The notes below the pieces were generated by a model. It was not told the origin of the DNA, made no database searches, and saw only the letters and a program-made list of their open reading frames with translations. DNA of 64,000 nucleotides from Yamagishiella unicocca (taxonomy: Eukaryota; Chlorophyta; Chlorophyceae; Chlamydomonadales; Volvocaceae). Of this stretch, positions 24,128-36,954 are shown in pieces. How positions within the stretch are numbered: position 1 is the stretch's first letter; each line of letters begins with the position of its first letter. Both the position numbers and the translations under genes were made by a program. Location of the stretch: positions 1,510,001 through 1,574,000 of the forward strand of contig BDSL01000002.1 in assembly GCA_003116995.1 (NCBI GenBank), read 5' to 3'.

Positions 24128-27100
24128 GGAGGAGGAAGGGGGAACGGGGTAGATGGTGCGGCGGTGATGTTTTTCGAAGGCTAAGAAAGGCAGGTGGAGG
24201 GGTGAGTTTGGTGAGAGGCAGGACGGTGCCTGGGATTGGGGCTTCATGCCACGCGACCAAGTGGGGACGCAGCGACTACTGGATGTGTTTTATTGGCACG
24301 TGAGCCGCGTACATGTTGTGTGCCTACCTCAAGTGACCGTTGCGGGTCGCTGTAGGGTGGCCCGAGTCTTTTGCTTCGGACTGGTGCTGCCTCATGAATG
24401 GCAGCCGCCCACCCACGCATGGCTAAATTGACCTACCCGTAGGAGGTCGTATTTATGCAATAGCTGCCGCGCACGTTGCCGTACTCCTGGCTGCGTGAGA
24501 TGTGACAAATCATGATGGGGTGCGACAAGACAGTAGTTTACAGACGGCGTTTGCCAATTAAATGGACAATACTTCGGGACACACGATTCCACGTTATGCA
24601 TGGTAATCTTATGGTATATGACCTGCTGGTCGGAAAACTCCAATAAACATCGTGTGGTAAATCCTCTCCGTGTATCGAACTACATAGTAATGATTTGTCA
24701 CAGTTGCGGCCCGGAGCTTGGGTGTGACGCCGGGAGGTAGCATGTAGGTAGGGTTTCGCCTGGTTTCGGTTCTCCAGACGATGGGCTGCTGTGCAGGTGC
24801 GTGCGCACGAACGTGCGTTCGTGCCAATATTGCTGGAGCGTCCGTCCTTCACACCTTTTTCGCACATTCAATCGACCAGCTTGCAGGTCTCAATGCTGCA
24901 GTTGTGTGCGCCGTTACGTGTCTCCGAAATCGTCCAGGAGCAGCTCTTAACTCCCGATGGCCTATCCTACGTCGTACACATCGTTGACATAGGAAGGCAT
25001 TTCTATGGAGACCCGGAACAAGACCGGAACCAAGCGTGCCCACTGATTGTTTGTTTCAAGGGCATTCGGAAGAAAGCGTTGAACAAGTTACCTTTCTGTT
25101 ACACGGACTTGGGAACATCGTTGTTAAGAAATGTGCCGCCGACAAACGAGGAGGCAATCGCGCCGCTACTGGCATTGCATTAACAACGGCTTATGTGCTT
25201 GCACATTTTGATTTGCGAAATGGCGAGGTTCTTATTGATTATACCAACCGCTGTCATCGTGGCCGGGCCTCCGCAGAATGGCGGAGCAGATCACCGGAGC
25301 AAATGGGCCAACACACCCGGCATCCCAACGTATTTGCCGCCATGGTGCACACATGCCCATCAGGTGGTTAAATTTGGGGCTTCTTCGTCAGTCATGCTCC
25401 CACTATGTCCAGGTGGGAAATGCGATGGTCATCTGATCAGCGGTGCTTGTTATTCGGCAGCATATTCCTTAACGGCGGTGTCTCCCAAGTCCGTGCAAGA
25501 TAAGGGATCTAGTCCAATGCTGTCGCATGAATGCCCTTGAAAATAAAGGATCAGTGGGGAAAACGCTATTTCGAAACATGCTTGTCACATATTTGTTCCG
25601 CCTAGACAGCTACCTTTATGTGCTTGCACCTGTGGTGCTGTTGCACAGCTGCGTACGTGCTGCGCCACTCTCTTGTCACCGCTGCATCTGGTGCCGTGGT
25701 GCACGCCAAACATAATAGCGGGCCTTACGTAGCTCTATGCCGGGTTGTGTTTCGGCTTACCAGATAGCCCAATCAGGAGAACCCAAAGCCATCCCCAGAG
25801 AGATGCACCCTGTTCCAGGCCGAGCAGTGATAGGACATAAATGCGCGCTTTGTGGCATTCATCTTTTGGAATATATGGCAAAGCGTGTTAACCTTTCATC
25901 AGCCTTTACCCAGGCCGTTACGGGGCGTGTTTGGTTTCGCACACGAATGATGAAAACGCGCGATTGGTAGCTTAACAGCACACCATAGATTTGTAATAAA
26001 GATGTACTGTTATTGAGCAGTCCGCACTCGTAGCCCTTTTGCAAACTGTAACTACACTTGTACCTACAATTTTTGGTACACTATATAAAAAAGCTTACCG
26101 CGGCTTTACAGCAATAAATTCATTTTTTCCTAATATTAGCGCGTTGCACTGCGCGCACAAAACATAGTACCCAGGCGTACGCAGGCGAACCCCTCCTAAC
26201 GCACAGGCCTTCCCTGACCAATGCACGGACGGATAGTGAATAAACATAGGATTTATCAGGATGTATCGGCCCACTGAGGCCCACTGAGACTGCGAAGGGT
26301 CTCCCAACGGTCTTAACGACGGCCTGTAGGAAACCGTACTACACCAGCGACGTTAGTTAACCATAGTTTACCCAGAACTCAAACATGTTGGATGTGGTTT
26401 ATAGCCATAGCCAGGCATCAGTGCGTCGGATTACTATTTTAGTGCCCGCTTCTTTCCCTTCACAGGCCGGCGACGCACAAGGCAGGGCCACCATCCCAGC
26501 CCCAGCAGCTTTAGGTGACGGACTTCATCACGTATCCCATCCAACGCAGATTGACCCGGTGAACGCCTCGATTTACGCTGGATGGAGCGCATAAGTAGCC
26601 CACTCTCGGAAAATGTCACAACACCTACTGCCGGCAGCAGCGGGAATGACATTGTAGCGGTGCACGTATTGGATACTATCCGCGAATTGTTACAAGCATT
26701 GGTAGCATGGCGCTTTCCTCCAGCAGTCGCCCCGAAGATCAGAGGTGCATCGATCCAGGAGCAGCCGCTGCAACGACAACGCCGCCATCGAGCCATGATA
26801 TCCCCAGTCCGCGAAAGCCAACACGCTAGAAGCCGACGGCGTCAGGGAGACAGCGACCAGAGAGCGCCAGTGAGCCCAGTGGAGAGTGCTGGCTGACTCG
26901 GACTGGGGCGGCTCCGGAGTTGAGTCGGACGCCCACCGCCCGGCAAAGGCCGCAATCGGACCCCCACCGCCCAGCAAAGGCAGCAAAGGCGGCCTCGGGG
27001 GGAACGACAACCTGGGGCGGGAAGTAGGGGAGCCGCCCAGCACCAGTCGCCGGGCAGCAGAGGTTTCGCCGGCACATCGGACACAGGCGGGAGACAGGCA

Positions 27101-28795
27101 AGGCCGCTGACCACACGCACGCCACACGTTTTTGGGCAGGCAAAAGCAAGCCGCGCACAGCCAATCGCCAGCAGCGTCCACCGTGAGGAGGTCAAGGGGC
27201 CGGGAAGCCGGGTGGAGGAGATCCAGGTAGACCTGCAGCGCCTGCTGCCACGGGTGCAATGCCCGCGGCGCGACGGCGGAACCATCCCCTGCACGTCCCC
27301 AAAGCAAGCACAAAGCGCGCCGCCCAGCAAGCATGGCGGACCAGCAAGTAAGTGGCAGTACAGCGGCAGGGCGCCGAACCCGCCAGCAGGCGCGCGCGGG
27401 GTGACCGACGAGGACGGAGGCGCGCAGGCAGGGACACGAATGTGTTTTGGGGAAGACCAAAGCATTCCATGTGCCGGGTCAGCCGGTGGAGGCCATAGGC
27501 GCCCTCGCGCGGTCGTCCGATCGAAGGCGGAGAAGTTCAATTGCTTCCATGGCTGGGGCCGTGGGGACGTCCGCGAAGGGCAGGTTATTAAGGGCCACGG
27601 CTTAGGCAACGACGTGGAGGCCCCCTAGGCGCCAGGTGGGCGCGCACGGCGCGGTAGAGGTCGGCTGGGATGCCGTTGGTGGACGATATGTCGGTGGACG
27701 ATATGACGAGCCGCTTGAAGACTTTGCTGAAAACCATGCGCGACAGTCGCGGTAAGAGTGCGTGTGTGCACTCAGTGTGCAGCCGGAAGTAAGTGCGGTC
27801 CGTCTTCATCACACGTGACGCATGCGAAGGATGTCCGTCTTCATCACAAGGTAGTCCGGCAAAGGATGCGTATCGTCCAGAAGGGATTTTGGAACCAAAA
27901 CCGGTCAGGGACGCTAAACTGGTACAGGGACCCTAAACCGGTACGGTGCTCCGGAACACTACGCACGCAGGGGGCCTTACGTACACGGATTGTCCCATAT
28001 TTACGTGCGGCAGCGGTACCACATCTTCGTTCCCAACCGGGAACCCTACCTGGCGTTCGAACAGAACACTACCGTGCGTGCTGGTTGCACATGACCGCCG
28101 CCGCCGGTCCTGCATGCCGGCACCTCCCCCAGGTACGTAGCTAGGGATGATCCCGCCCACCGGGGAATATCTCTTGGGTGCTTATTATTAGGGTCCATGC
28201 ACACCTTCACTACAGCCCGAGGGACCCTAGACCGGATTACGCACGGACCCTACAAGAGCTTAGAGACGCACGGCGGGTGTTGCGACCCTGCCACCCTGCT
28301 GGTAAACCAGTTCAGGACGGCGTATATAGGAACTAAATTATTAGGGACCTACAGTAAACCGGTAACCTCATCCTTTTATGCGCAGCTTACTCATGACGAC
28401 CTTCATTTCCGACCACAGGCCAAACGAGTGCGCACGCAGTGGCACATATAGCTAGCAGTATTCATATGCAATGAGATTTCCATGGCTGGATGTGCGTCGG
28501 ATGGCGAACTAAGCTGAATACCATGCGCGACAATTGCAGTCAGCGTGCCATCCTCAATTTCCTCTCAAGTTTGGAGGGAATGCAAATGCGAAGTAACATT
28601 TACAATCACTTCATGCCCAGAGAAGAAGTGACCTTGCTTCTCAGGGTTCTCACCTTCGACTGCACTGCATGTGTACGGCCGCAACAGGGTCCTCATTCTG
28701 GACAGCATATAAGCAGGGATAAGCAGGGACAAACTACTAATAATGAACTAAACTCACGACTTTCCGCACCTCGGACAAAACACAAAGGGGACTAG
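24128..28795. other. No supported gene
   Basis: This interval has mixed composition, and several stretches are more AT-rich than the golgin gene. Open frames are short (up to about 130 codons) or are antisense Pro/Arg-rich frames. The plus-strand frame 24791-25183 has a fairly normal amino-acid mix (for example SYVVHIVDIGRHFYGDPEQD) but matches no family I recognise and shows no clear splice context. A TATA-like ACTATATAAAAAAG lies near 26080, and TGTAA signals occur at 25993 and 26047, but neither can be tied to a gene. Confidence 0.5.
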
Positions 28796-29690
28796 AGGCC
28801 TTCCCTTCGTCCATTTCTGCTGCCTTCCCAGACCGACCTCGAGACTGTAGTGGGTGGGCCCCCCAAAATCCGACCACAGGCGGCTTCAATAACACAGAGG
28901 AGACATCGAATATCAAGGTGAGTTCAGTCTGGTCGATGCTACTTTCCTTGCGAGTACAGACATCCTCAATCACCGGACAAGCGCTCGACCGCGCGACGCT
29001 GCACTTCGTTCATGGTCATGTTAGGATTGCTTGTATGCGGGTTTGCTAGCTTTTGCACTCAAGCTGAGGTGACCTGTTTTGTGGAGCGGAATGCGCGCAA
29101 ATGTAATGGCGACTCCGCTTTAGCAAAAGCTGACTATACTTCTGCAAATCCCGTTCCTTGATCGTTCAGGATGAATCTCCATACAAGGGCTTGAGGCCTT
29201 CTCGTCTATTTCTGCCTTCCAAGACCGACCTCAGTTCAGTAACCGACTCCCAAAACCCGGCCACAAGCGGCTTGATTTGCACAGAGGAGATCTCAATTAT
29301 CAAGGTGAGTTAAGTCTGGTCGGCGCTATCATTCGCAAGTGCCGATATGGTCCTGAATTTGTGGACCGACATGCGCGCAAATAATGTACTGTACTTGTGA
29401 CTCGGCTTTCGCAAAAGCTAACGATACTTCTGCAAATCCCGTTCCTTGGTCGTTCAGGATGAATCTCCACACCAGGGCTCGAGGCCTTCTCATCTACTTC
29501 CAAGACCGACCGACCTCAGTACAGTAACCGACTCCCAAAACCCGGCCACAAGCGGCTTGAGGTGCACAGAGGAGATTTCAATTATCAAGGTGAGTTAAGT
29601 CTGGTCGGCGCTATCACAAGTACCGATATGGTCCTGAATCAACGGACGAGCTATCAACCGAAAGTGCTGAACCACGCCTGACCACGTGCG
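28796..29690. repeat. Three degenerate direct repeats, ~290-385 bp apart
   Basis: Three copies share GACCGACCTC, CCCAAAACCCGGCCACAAGC (the first copy is diverged), a GCACAGAGGAGA-type segment and TATCAAGGTGAGTT followed by GTCTGGTCGGCGCTATC. The TCAAGGTGAGTT landmark falls at about 28913, 29298 and 29586. Copies two and three are the most alike. Confidence 0.75.
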
Positions 29691-29974
29691 TACGCCACGC
29701 TACACTGCGCTCATGGTCAGATTAGGATTGCTGATGTGGCTTACTTAAACTCTGCTTCGCACTCGAGCTGATGTAACCTTATTTTTTGCTTAATGCGCGC
29801 AACTACACTGGCGACTCCGTTTTCGCAAAAGCTGACTTATTCCGGCAAACCCCGTCCATCATCCAGGATGAATCGAGATACTATGCCAGCGCGTTTTCCT
29901 TATCCTGCTGGCTGGTCCGTGGCCTTCGAGATGGCAATCTACGCTTACCCAAGCAAGCAAGTCACACGCTTCAT

Positions 29975-32900
29975 CCTCAGCAAACCCAGGACCAACGCTC
30001 AAGACTTCCGATCGATCAAGACCGTTTCCACCCCTCCATCTACCCCTCCCCTCCGTCCCCTCTCCTCCTCCTCTTCCTGGGTTGTGTTTCGGTTTGGGTT
30101 TCGGAACCCAAGACCTACGCTCAAGACCGACCTACGCTCAAGACCTACGATCAAGGCCGTTTCCACCCCGCCCGCCCTCCCTCGACCCCTCCCCTCACCT
30201 CCTCCTACCTCTTCCTGGGTTGGGATTATTTGGTTTCGGTTCCAGACTGTCACTGGGTGTTGCAACACCCAAGGACGGCACTTTGCATTTTCTTTACGAG
30301 GAGCATCGGACTCTGACACCCACATTTTCGCCCCCCCCTAATGCAGGTTGCGCTACGAACCGAGCGAAACACCTCGTTGAACCCAAGACCTACGCTCAAG
30401 ACCGACCTACGCTCAAGACCTACGCTCAAGACCGTTTCCACCCCCCCCGCCCTCCCTCGACCCCTCCCCTTACCTCCTCCTACCTCTTCCTGGGTTGGGA
30501 TTTGGTTTCGGTTCCAGACCTAGCAAGTGTTGCAACACCCAAGGACGGCACTTTGCATTTCCTTTACGAGGAGCATCGGACTCTGACACCCACATTCCCC
30601 CCCTAATGCAGGTTGTCGCTACGAACCGAGCGAAACACCTCGTTGAACCCAAGACCTACGCTCAAGACCGACCTACGATCAAGACCTACGCTCAAGACCG
30701 TTTCCACCCCGCCCGCCCTCCCTCGACCCCTCCCCTTACCTCCTCCTACCTCTTCCTGGGTTGGGATTTGGTTTCGGTTCCAGACCTAGCAAGTGTTGCA
30801 ACACCCAAGGACGGCACTTTGCATTTCCTTTACGAGGAGCATCGGACTCTGACACCCACATTCCCCCCCCTAATGCAGGTTGTCGCTACGAACCGAGCGA
30901 AACACCTCGTTGAACCCAAGACCTACGCTCAAGACCGACCTACGCTCAAGACCTACGCTCAAGACCGTTTCCACCCCCCCGCCCTCCCTCGACCCCTCCC
31001 CTTACCTCCTCCTACCTCTTCCTGGGTTGGGATTTGGTTTTGGTTCCAGACCCAGCAAGTGTTGCAACACCCAAGGACGGCACTTGCTTGGCATTTTCTT
31101 TACGAGGAGCATCGGACTCTGACACCCACATTTTCGCCCTCCCTCTAATGCAGGTTGCGCTACGAACCGAGCGAAACACCTCGTTGACCCCAAGACCTAC
31201 GCTCAAGACCGACCTACGATCAAGACCTACGATCAAGACCGTTTCCACCCCGCCCGCCCTCCCTCGACCCCTCCCCTCACCTCCTCCTACCTCTTCCTGG
31301 GTTGGGATTTGGTTTCGGATCCAGACTGTCACTGGGTGTTGCAACACCCAAGGACGGCACTTGGCATTTTCTTTACGAGGAACATCGGACCCTAACACCC
31401 ACATTTTCGCCCTCCCCCTAATGCAGGTTGTCGCTACGAACCGAGCGAAACACCTCGTTGAACCCAAGACCTACGCTCAAGACCGACCTACGATCAAGAC
31501 CTACGCTCAAGACCGTTTCCACCCCGCCCGCCCTCCCTCGACCCCTCCCCTTACCTCCTCCTACCTCTTCCTGGGTTGGGATTTGGTTTCGGTTCCAGAC
31601 CTAGCAAGTGTTGCAACACCCAAGGACGGCACTTTGCATTTCCTTTACGAGGAGCATCGGACTCTGACACCCACATTCCCCCCCCTAATGCAGGTTGTCG
31701 CTACGAACCGAGCGAAACACCTCGTTGAACCCAAGACCTACGCTCAAGACCGACCTACGCTCAAGACCTACGCTCAAGACCGTTTCCACCCCCCCGCCCT
31801 CCCTCGACCCCTCCCCTTACCTCCTCCTACCTCTTCCTGGGTTGGGATTTGGTTTCGGTTCCAGACCCAGCAAGTGTTGCAACACCCAAGGACGGCACTT
31901 GCTTGGCATTTTCTTTACGAGGAACATCGGACTCTGACACCCACATTTTCGCCCTCCCTCTAATGCAGGTTGCGCTACGAACCGAGCGAAACACCTCGTT
32001 GACCCCAAGACCTACGCTCAAGACCGACCTACGATCAAGACCTACGATCAAGACCGTTTCCACCCCGCCCGCCCTCCCTCGACCCCTCCCCTCACCTCCT
32101 CCTACCTCTTCCTGGGTTGGGATTTGGTTTCGGATCCAGACTGTCACTGGTGTTGCAACACCCAAGGACGGCACTTGGCATTTTCTTTACGAGGAACATC
32201 GGACCCTAACACCCACATTTTCGCCCTCCCCCTAATGCAGGTTGTCGCTACGAACCGAGCGAAACACCTCGTTGACCCAAGACCTACGCTCAAGACCGAC
32301 CTACGATCAAGACCTACGATCAAGACCGTTTCCACCCCGCCCGCCCTCCCTCGACCCCTCCCCTCACCTCCTCCTACCTCTTCCTGGGTTGGGATTTGGT
32401 TTCGGATCCAGACTGTCACTGGTGTTGCAACACCCAAGGACGGCACTTGGCATTTTCTTTACGAGGAACATCGGACCCTAACACCCACATTTTCGCCCTC
32501 CCCCTAATGCAGGTTGTCGCTACGAACCGAGCGAAACACCTCGTTGAACCCAAGACCTACGCTCAAGACCGACCTACGCTCAAGACCTACGCTCAAGACC
32601 GTTTCCACCCCGCCCGCCTCCCTCGACCCCTCCCCTCACCTCCTCCACCTCTTCCTGGGTTGGGATTTGGTTTCGGTTCCAGACCCAGCAAGTGTTGCAA
32701 CACCCAAGGACGGCACTTGCTGGCATTTCTTTACGAGGACATCGGACTCTGACACCCACATTTCGCCCCCCCTAATGCAGGTTGCGCTACGAACCGAGCG
32801 AAACACCTCGTTGAACCCAAGACCTACGCTCAAGACCGACCTACGATCAAGACCTACGATCAAGACCGTTTCCCCCCGCCCGCCCTCCCTCGACCCCTCC

Positions 32901-35430
32901 CCTCACCTCCTCCTACCTCTTCCTGGGTTGGGATTTGGTTTCGGTTCCAGACCTAGCAAGTGTTGCAACACCCAAGGACGGCACTTTGCATTTCCTTTAC
33001 GAGGAGCATCGGACTCTGACACCCACATTCCCCCCCCTAATGCAGGTTGTCGCTACGAACCGAGCGAAACACCTCGTTGAACCCAAGACCTACGCTCAAG
33101 ACCGACCTACGCTCAAGACCTACGCTCAAGACCGTTTCCACCCCCCCCCCCTCCCTCGACCCCTCCCTTACCTCCTCCTACCTCTTCCTGGGTTGGGATT
33201 TGGTTTCGGTTCCAGACCCAGCAAGTGTTGCAACACCCAAGGACGGCACTTGCTTGGCATTTTCTTTACGAGGAACATCGGACTCTGACACCCACATTTT
33301 CGCCCTCCCTCTAATGCAGGTTGCGCTACGAACCGAGCGAAACACCTCGTTGACCCCAAGACCTACGCTCAAGACCGACCTACGATCAAGACCTACGATC
33401 AAGACCGTTTCCACCCCGCCCGCCCTCCCTCGACCCCTCCCCTCACCTCCTCCTACCTCTTCCTGGGTTCGGATTTGGTTTCGGATCCAGACTGTCACTG
33501 GGTGTTACAACACCCAAGGACGGCACTTGGCATTTTCTTTACGAGGAACATCGGACTCTTAACACCCACATTTTCGCCCTCCCCCTAATGCAGGTTGTCG
33601 CTACGAACCGAGCGAAACACCTCGTTGAACCCAAGACCTACGCTCAAGACCGACCTACGCTCAAGACCTACGCTCAAGACCGTTTCCACCCCCCCGCCCT
33701 CCCTCGACCCCTCCCCTCACCTCCTCCTACCTCTTCCTGGGTTGGGATTTGGTTTCGGTTCCAGACCCAGCAAGTGTTGCAACACCCAAGGACGGCACTT
33801 GCTTGGCATTTTCTTTACGAGGAACATCGGACTACTCTGACACCCACATTTTTGCCCTCCCTCTAATGCAGGTTGCGCTACGAACCGAGCGAAACACCTC
33901 GTTGACCCCAAGACCTACGCTCAAGACCGACCTACGATCAAGACCTACGCTCAAGACCGTTTCCTCCCCGCCCGCCCTCCCTCGACCCCTCCCCTCACCT
34001 CCTCCTACCTCTTCCTGGGTTGGGATTTGGTTTCGGATCCAGACTGTCACTGGGTGTTGCAACACCCAAGGACAGCACTTGGCATTTTCTTTACGAGGAG
34101 CATCGGACTCTGACACCCACATTTTCGCCCCCCCCCTAATGCAGGTTGCGCTACGAACCGAGCGAAACACCTCGTTGAACCCAAGACCTACGCTCAAGAC
34201 CGACCTACGCTCAAGACCTACGCTCAAGACCGTTTCCACCCCCCCGCCCTCCCTCGACCCCTCCCCTTACCTCCTCCCACCTCTTCCTGGGTTCGGATTT
34301 GGTTTCGGTTCCAGACCTAGCAAGTGTTGCAACACCCAAGGACGGCACTTGGCATTTCCTTTACGAGGAGCATCGGACTCTGACACCCACATTCCCCCCC
34401 CCTAATGCAGGTTGTCGCTACGAACCGAGCGAAACACCTCGTTGAACCCAAGACCTACGCTCAAGACCGACCTACGCTCAAGACCTACGCTCAAGACCGT
34501 TTCCACCCCCCCCGCCCTCCCTCGACCCCTCCCCTTACCTCCTCCTACCTCTTCCTGGGTTGGGATTTGGTTTCGGTTCCAGACCCAGCAAGTGTTGCAA
34601 CACCCAAGGACGGCACTTGCTTGGCATTTTCTTTACGAGGAACATCGGACTCTGACACCCACATTTTCGCCCTCCCCCTAATGCAGGTTGCGCTACGAAC
34701 CGAGCGAAACACCTCGTTGACCCCAAGACCTACGCTCAAGACCGACCTACGCTCAAGACCTACGCTCAAGACCGTTTCCACCCCCCCGCCCTCCCTCGAC
34801 CCCTCCCCTCACCTCCTCCTACCTCTTCCTGGGTTGGGATTTGGTTTCGGTTCCAGACCCAGCAAGTGTTGCAACACCCAAGGACGGCACTTGCTTGGCA
34901 TTTTCTTTACGAGGAACATCGGACTCTGACACCCACATTTTCGCCCTCCCTCTAATGCAGGTTGCGCTACGAACCGAGCGAAACACCTCGTTGACCCCAA
35001 GACCTACGCTCAAGACCGACCTACGATCAAGACCTACGCTCAAGACCGTTTCCACCCCGCCCGCCCTCCCTCGACCCCTCCCCTCACCTCCTCCTACCTC
35101 TTCCTGGGTTCGGATTTGGTTTCGGATCCAGACTGTCACTGGGTGTTACAACACCCAAGGACGGCACTTGGCATTTTCTTTACGAGGAACATCGGACTCT
35201 TAACACCCACATTTTCGCCCTCCCCCTAATGCAGGTTGCGCTACGAACCGAGCGAAACACCTCGTTGAACCCAAGACCTACGCTCAAGACCGACCTACGC
35301 TCAAGACCGTTTCCACCCCCCCCGCCCTCCCTCGACCCCTCCCCGCATGCACCTCCGCCTACCTCGGCTCTTCCCGGGTTGGGTTTCGGTCGGTTCCGGT
35401 TGCGGATTGTCACTGGATGTTGCTAAGGCC
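29975..35430. repeat. Satellite array 2, ~271-bp tandem monomer (about 19-20 copies)
   Basis: The landmark AATGCAGGTTG recurs at about 30340, 30605, 30871, 31147, 31420, 31687 and so on to 35228, giving a period of 264-277 bp. Each monomer contains GACCTACGCTCAAGACCG sub-repeats, a C-rich tract, TCTTCCTGGGTTGGGATTTG, a palindrome around TGTTGCAACA, and TTTACGAGGA. The first and last copies are diverged. Monomers are nearly free of stop codons in some frames and so give open frames up to 309 codons, but with repeat-derived composition, several competing frames and indels. I do not call them genes. Confidence 0.95.
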
Positions 35431-36043
35431 GTTGGCAATACGCCAATACCCAGGGACGACCGCGTTGTGCGTGTCTGGCGCCATCTTCACTCGTCACCTT
35501 TGCGGCGGTGTGTGACCTCCTGCGATGAGGTGAGGGTTATGATAGCGCATCATAGGCAGAATATTACATTAATGCACACGCCGATGTCAAGCCCAGCTGC
35601 CCGCACTTGCTTTCCTTTTCCTCTGCGTCCAGCAGGTTGTACGATGGAGCTAACGCTGTTCAAGGTCTGCGGGCCTTTGCTGATTTGCCACGAAATGGAG
35701 TTGAGCGTTACGGTACGTCGTCCGCGCTTCAGGCCATTAAGTATACGAGCCGGCAGTTTAAGACTGTTTGAAATCCTACATATTCATAATACATAATAAG
35801 GCTGGCTTTGTGCTCATATCCTGCGACGGCCTCATCTTGTCAGCACAGGCCGGTGTTCATGTTTCTTTTGTAGACATCGTATCATATCGTATCATATATA
35901 TAATAGTATCATGCACCGTGCAGGATGTCCTGTTGTTTGGATGTGATGCGTGTCATCGTCGCCGCCTACGGAGGAGCTCATGGTCGCAGCTCGCGCTTTC
36001 ATTGAAGTAAGGTAGGATCGTTCTGCACCGGGATGGGCGGACT
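35431..36043. other. Spacer between satellite 2 and the 1.6-kb array, with one exon-like unit
   Basis: The spacer is non-repetitive, except that 35945-36040 closely matches the 154-bp units at 44262-44650 (shared GTCGCCGCCTACGGAGGAGC, CAGCTCGCGCTTT and GTAAGGTAGGATC). A short frame starting ATG at 35980 (MVAARAFIE) ends at a GTAAGG donor at 36007 in phase 0. It could be the first exon of the hybrid first array copy. Otherwise I see nothing. Confidence 0.45.
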
Positions 36044-36915
36044 TTGAGAAGGCGAGGGGGGACAAGGACCTTATGCGCGGGCTGTGGCTGCGGCCATGTG
36101 TTGAGAAGGCGAGGGGGGACAGGGGACCTTATGCGTGGGCTGTGGCTGCGGCCATGTGTTGGGAAGGCGAGGGCGGACAGGGGACCTTATGCGTGGGCTG
36201 TGGCTGCGGCCATGTGTTGGGAAGGCGAGGGTGGACAGGGGACCTTATGCGTGGGCTGTGGCTGCGGCCATGTGTTGGGAAGGCGAGGGTGGACAGGGGA
36301 CCTTATGCGTGGGCTGTGGCTGCGGCCATGTGTTGGGAAGGCGAGGGGGGTCAGGGACCATATGCGTGGGCTGTGGCTGCGGCCATGTGTTGGGAAAACA
36401 GGGACCTTATGCGCGGGCTGTGGCTGCGACCATGTGTTGGGAAGGCGAGGGGGGACAGGGGACCTTATGCGTGGGCTGTGGCTGCGGCCATGTGTTGGGA
36501 AGGTGAGGGGGGTCAGGGACCTTATGCGTGGGCTGTGGCTGCGGCCATGTGTTGGGAAGGCGAGGGTGGACAGGGGACCATATGCGTGGGCTGTGGCTGC
36601 GGCCATGTGTTGGGAAGGCGAGGGGGGACAGGGACCTTATGCGTGGGCTGTGGCTGCGGCCATGTGTTGGGAAGGCGAGGGGGGACAGGGGACCTTATGC
36701 GTGGGCTGTGGCTGCGGCCATGTGTTGGGAAGGCGAGGGGGGACAGGGACCTTATGCGTGGGCTGTGGCTGCGGCCATGTGTTGGGAAGGCGAGGGGGGA
36801 CAGGGGACCTTATGCGTGGGCTGTGGCTGCGGCCATGTGTTGGGAAGGCGAGGGGGGACAGGGACCTTATGCGTGGGCTGTGGCTTTTGCCATGTGTTGG
36901 GAAGGCGAGGGGGAC
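36044..36915 (+). repeat. 59-bp minisatellite, 15 copies
   Basis: A GC-rich unit of 55-60 bp (GGACCTTATGCGTGGGCTGT, GGCTGCGGCCATGTGTTGGG, AAGGCGAGGG) is repeated 15 times. The last unit carries GGCTTTTGCC in place of GGCTGCGGCC. Three-copy versions with the same diagnostic last unit recur in each later 1.6-kb unit (for example 38323-38515, 39924-40125, 41528-41721, 43128-43321). The minisatellite lies between a putative donor and the acceptor of exon 2, so it is most likely intronic. It is open in all three plus frames by composition. Confidence 0.93.
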
Positions 36916-36954
36916 AGGGTGGACGATGTACGGCAACTGGCTCATTGCCTGCAG

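Noticed and set aside
26690..27609. Antisense 256- and 255-codon frames
   Set aside because: Both are Pro/Arg/Cys-rich, overlap each other in different frames and show no domain or splice logic. They are typical GC-rich shadow frames.
30000..35430. Open frames of up to 309 codons in the 271-bp satellite
   Set aside because: Several overlapping frames are open at once, all with the same repeat composition. Indels between monomers change frame, and there are no splice or start signals.
29975..35430. CRISPR-like or exon-repeat reading of the evenly spaced repeats
   Set aside because: The repeats are contiguous long monomers without unique spacers. Acceptor-like CTAATGCAG is present, but no matching donor is found.
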